6,369 nt of DNA. Source: Anaerolineae bacterium. Its GTDB lineage: Bacteria > Chloroflexota > Anaerolineae > DUEN01. The translations under genes and the position numbers were made by a program. Shown here in pieces: positions 6,054 to 6,369 of this stretch. Position 1 is the first letter of the stretch; the number at the start of each line of letters is the position of its first letter. Below the pieces are notes generated by a model, which was given only the letters and a program-made list of their open reading frames with translations, ran no database searches and had not been told where the DNA came from. Location of the stretch: NCBI GenBank assembly GCA_021159845.1, contig JAGHDS010000236.1, forward strand, positions 1 to 6,369. The letters run 5' to 3'.

Positions 6054-6369
6054 GTGTACATCAAGGTCGTTGGGCCGTGTGCTGCGGGTAAGACGACGTT
6101 GGTTGGCCGGCTGCGGGCGGCGGGGTACGACGCGCATCATTGCCTGCAAGAGCATTCGTATGTTCCCGATATGTGGCAACGCGTTAACCCGCCCGATGTG
6201 CTTATCTTTCTGGATGCGCGGCTCGATACGTTGAAGCGGCGGAGGCCCCGGCCCGACTGGTCCCCGGAGCTACTGGCTGAGCAACAGCGGCGTCTGGCTC
6301 ATGCCCGGGCCCACTGTGATCTCTATCTGGCTACGGACGACCTGACACCGGAGCAGGTGTACGCGCGGG
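6054..6369 (+). CDS. Small P-loop NTPase, possibly nucleotide-kinase-like, 3' truncated
   Basis: The frame opens at GTG 6054, 8 bp after the phosphatase stop, and stays open to the window edge, giving 105 residues. A Walker A loop, GPCAAGKT, sits at residues 7-14 directly behind the first beta strand (YIKVV). VLIFLD (49-54) is a good Walker B-like strand ending in an acid. An arginine-rich stretch follows (R62-R64, R66), then a helix rich in E, Q and R (72-87) and DLYLATDDLTPEQVY (89-103). Strand, P-loop, short middle, hhhhD strand, basic lid-like segment and final strand-plus-helix resemble the nucleoside/nucleotide kinase fold in a very compact form. The closing strand and helix suggest that the end of the protein is near, giving roughly 110-130 residues. 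The order and tight spacing imply co-expression with the phosphatase. I do not recognise a named family, and the substrate is unknown. A small GTPase is less likely, because no NKxD-type base-recognition motif is seen in the visible part. Confidence 0.8.
   Translation, partial: MYIKVVGPCAAGKTTLVGRLRAAGYDAHHCLQEHSYVPDMWQRVNPPDVLIFLDARLDTLKRRRPRPDWSPELLAEQQRRLAHARAHCDLYLATDDLTPEQVYAR

Noticed and set aside
5541..6179. Open frame on the - strand opposite the phosphatase and the start of the P-loop gene
   Set aside because: Its product is a low-complexity R/S/T/P-rich sequence without motifs, whereas the + strand carries recognised PP2C motifs and a Walker A loop over the same bases.
6054..6369. 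Reading the last gene as a Ras-like small GTPase
   Set aside because: Walker A is present, but no NKxD or DxxG-type motif is visible in the 105 residues. The basic lid-like segment and closing strand-helix look more like a nucleotide kinase.

Overview
The window is a GC-rich bacterial chromosomal segment with every gene on the + strand. It holds the 3' part of a multiheme c-type cytochrome gene, a 372-bp intergenic region with a strong terminator and a promoter, and then a tightly packed run of five genes that continues past the right edge. Gene content, strong Shine-Dalgarno sites, a TTG start on sucC, and the pairing of SucCD with an HD-domain tRNA nucleotidyltransferase and a stand-alone SpoIIE/PP2C-type phosphatase suggest a Chloroflexota-like bacterium. 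That assignment is inference from overall flavour and no marker gene settles it. The cytochrome implies an exported electron-transfer protein and therefore a respiratory lifestyle.

Layout. Positions 1-1341 encode the C-terminal 446 residues of a cytochrome with six heme-attachment sites (five CXXCH and one CX4CH) and a cysteine-free C-terminal beta domain; its 5' end lies outside the window. Positions 1342-1713 hold a small post-stop hairpin, an 11-bp perfect intrinsic terminator, a 13-nt palindrome, a 6-bp inverted repeat that overlaps the -35 box, an extended -10 promoter and a leader of about 114 nt that ends in a strong ribosome-binding site. From 1714 come sucC and sucD (both subunits of succinyl-CoA synthetase), a class II tRNA nucleotidyltransferase with an HD domain (cca-like), a SpoIIE/PP2C-like phosphatase, and a small P-loop NTPase whose frame is still open at the right edge.

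How the genes work together. sucC/sucD and sucD/cca each share an ATGA overlap. The cca stop abuts the phosphatase start (TAGTGATG), and only 8 bp separate the phosphatase from the P-loop gene. With no terminator or convincing internal promoter seen, the five genes are best read as one transcription unit driven from about position 1590. It would join the substrate-level-phosphorylation step of the TCA cycle, tRNA 3'-end maturation, and a probable regulatory phosphatase/NTPase pair. The last two genes are the least understood part. No RNA genes, CRISPR arrays, insertion sequences or phage features were seen.
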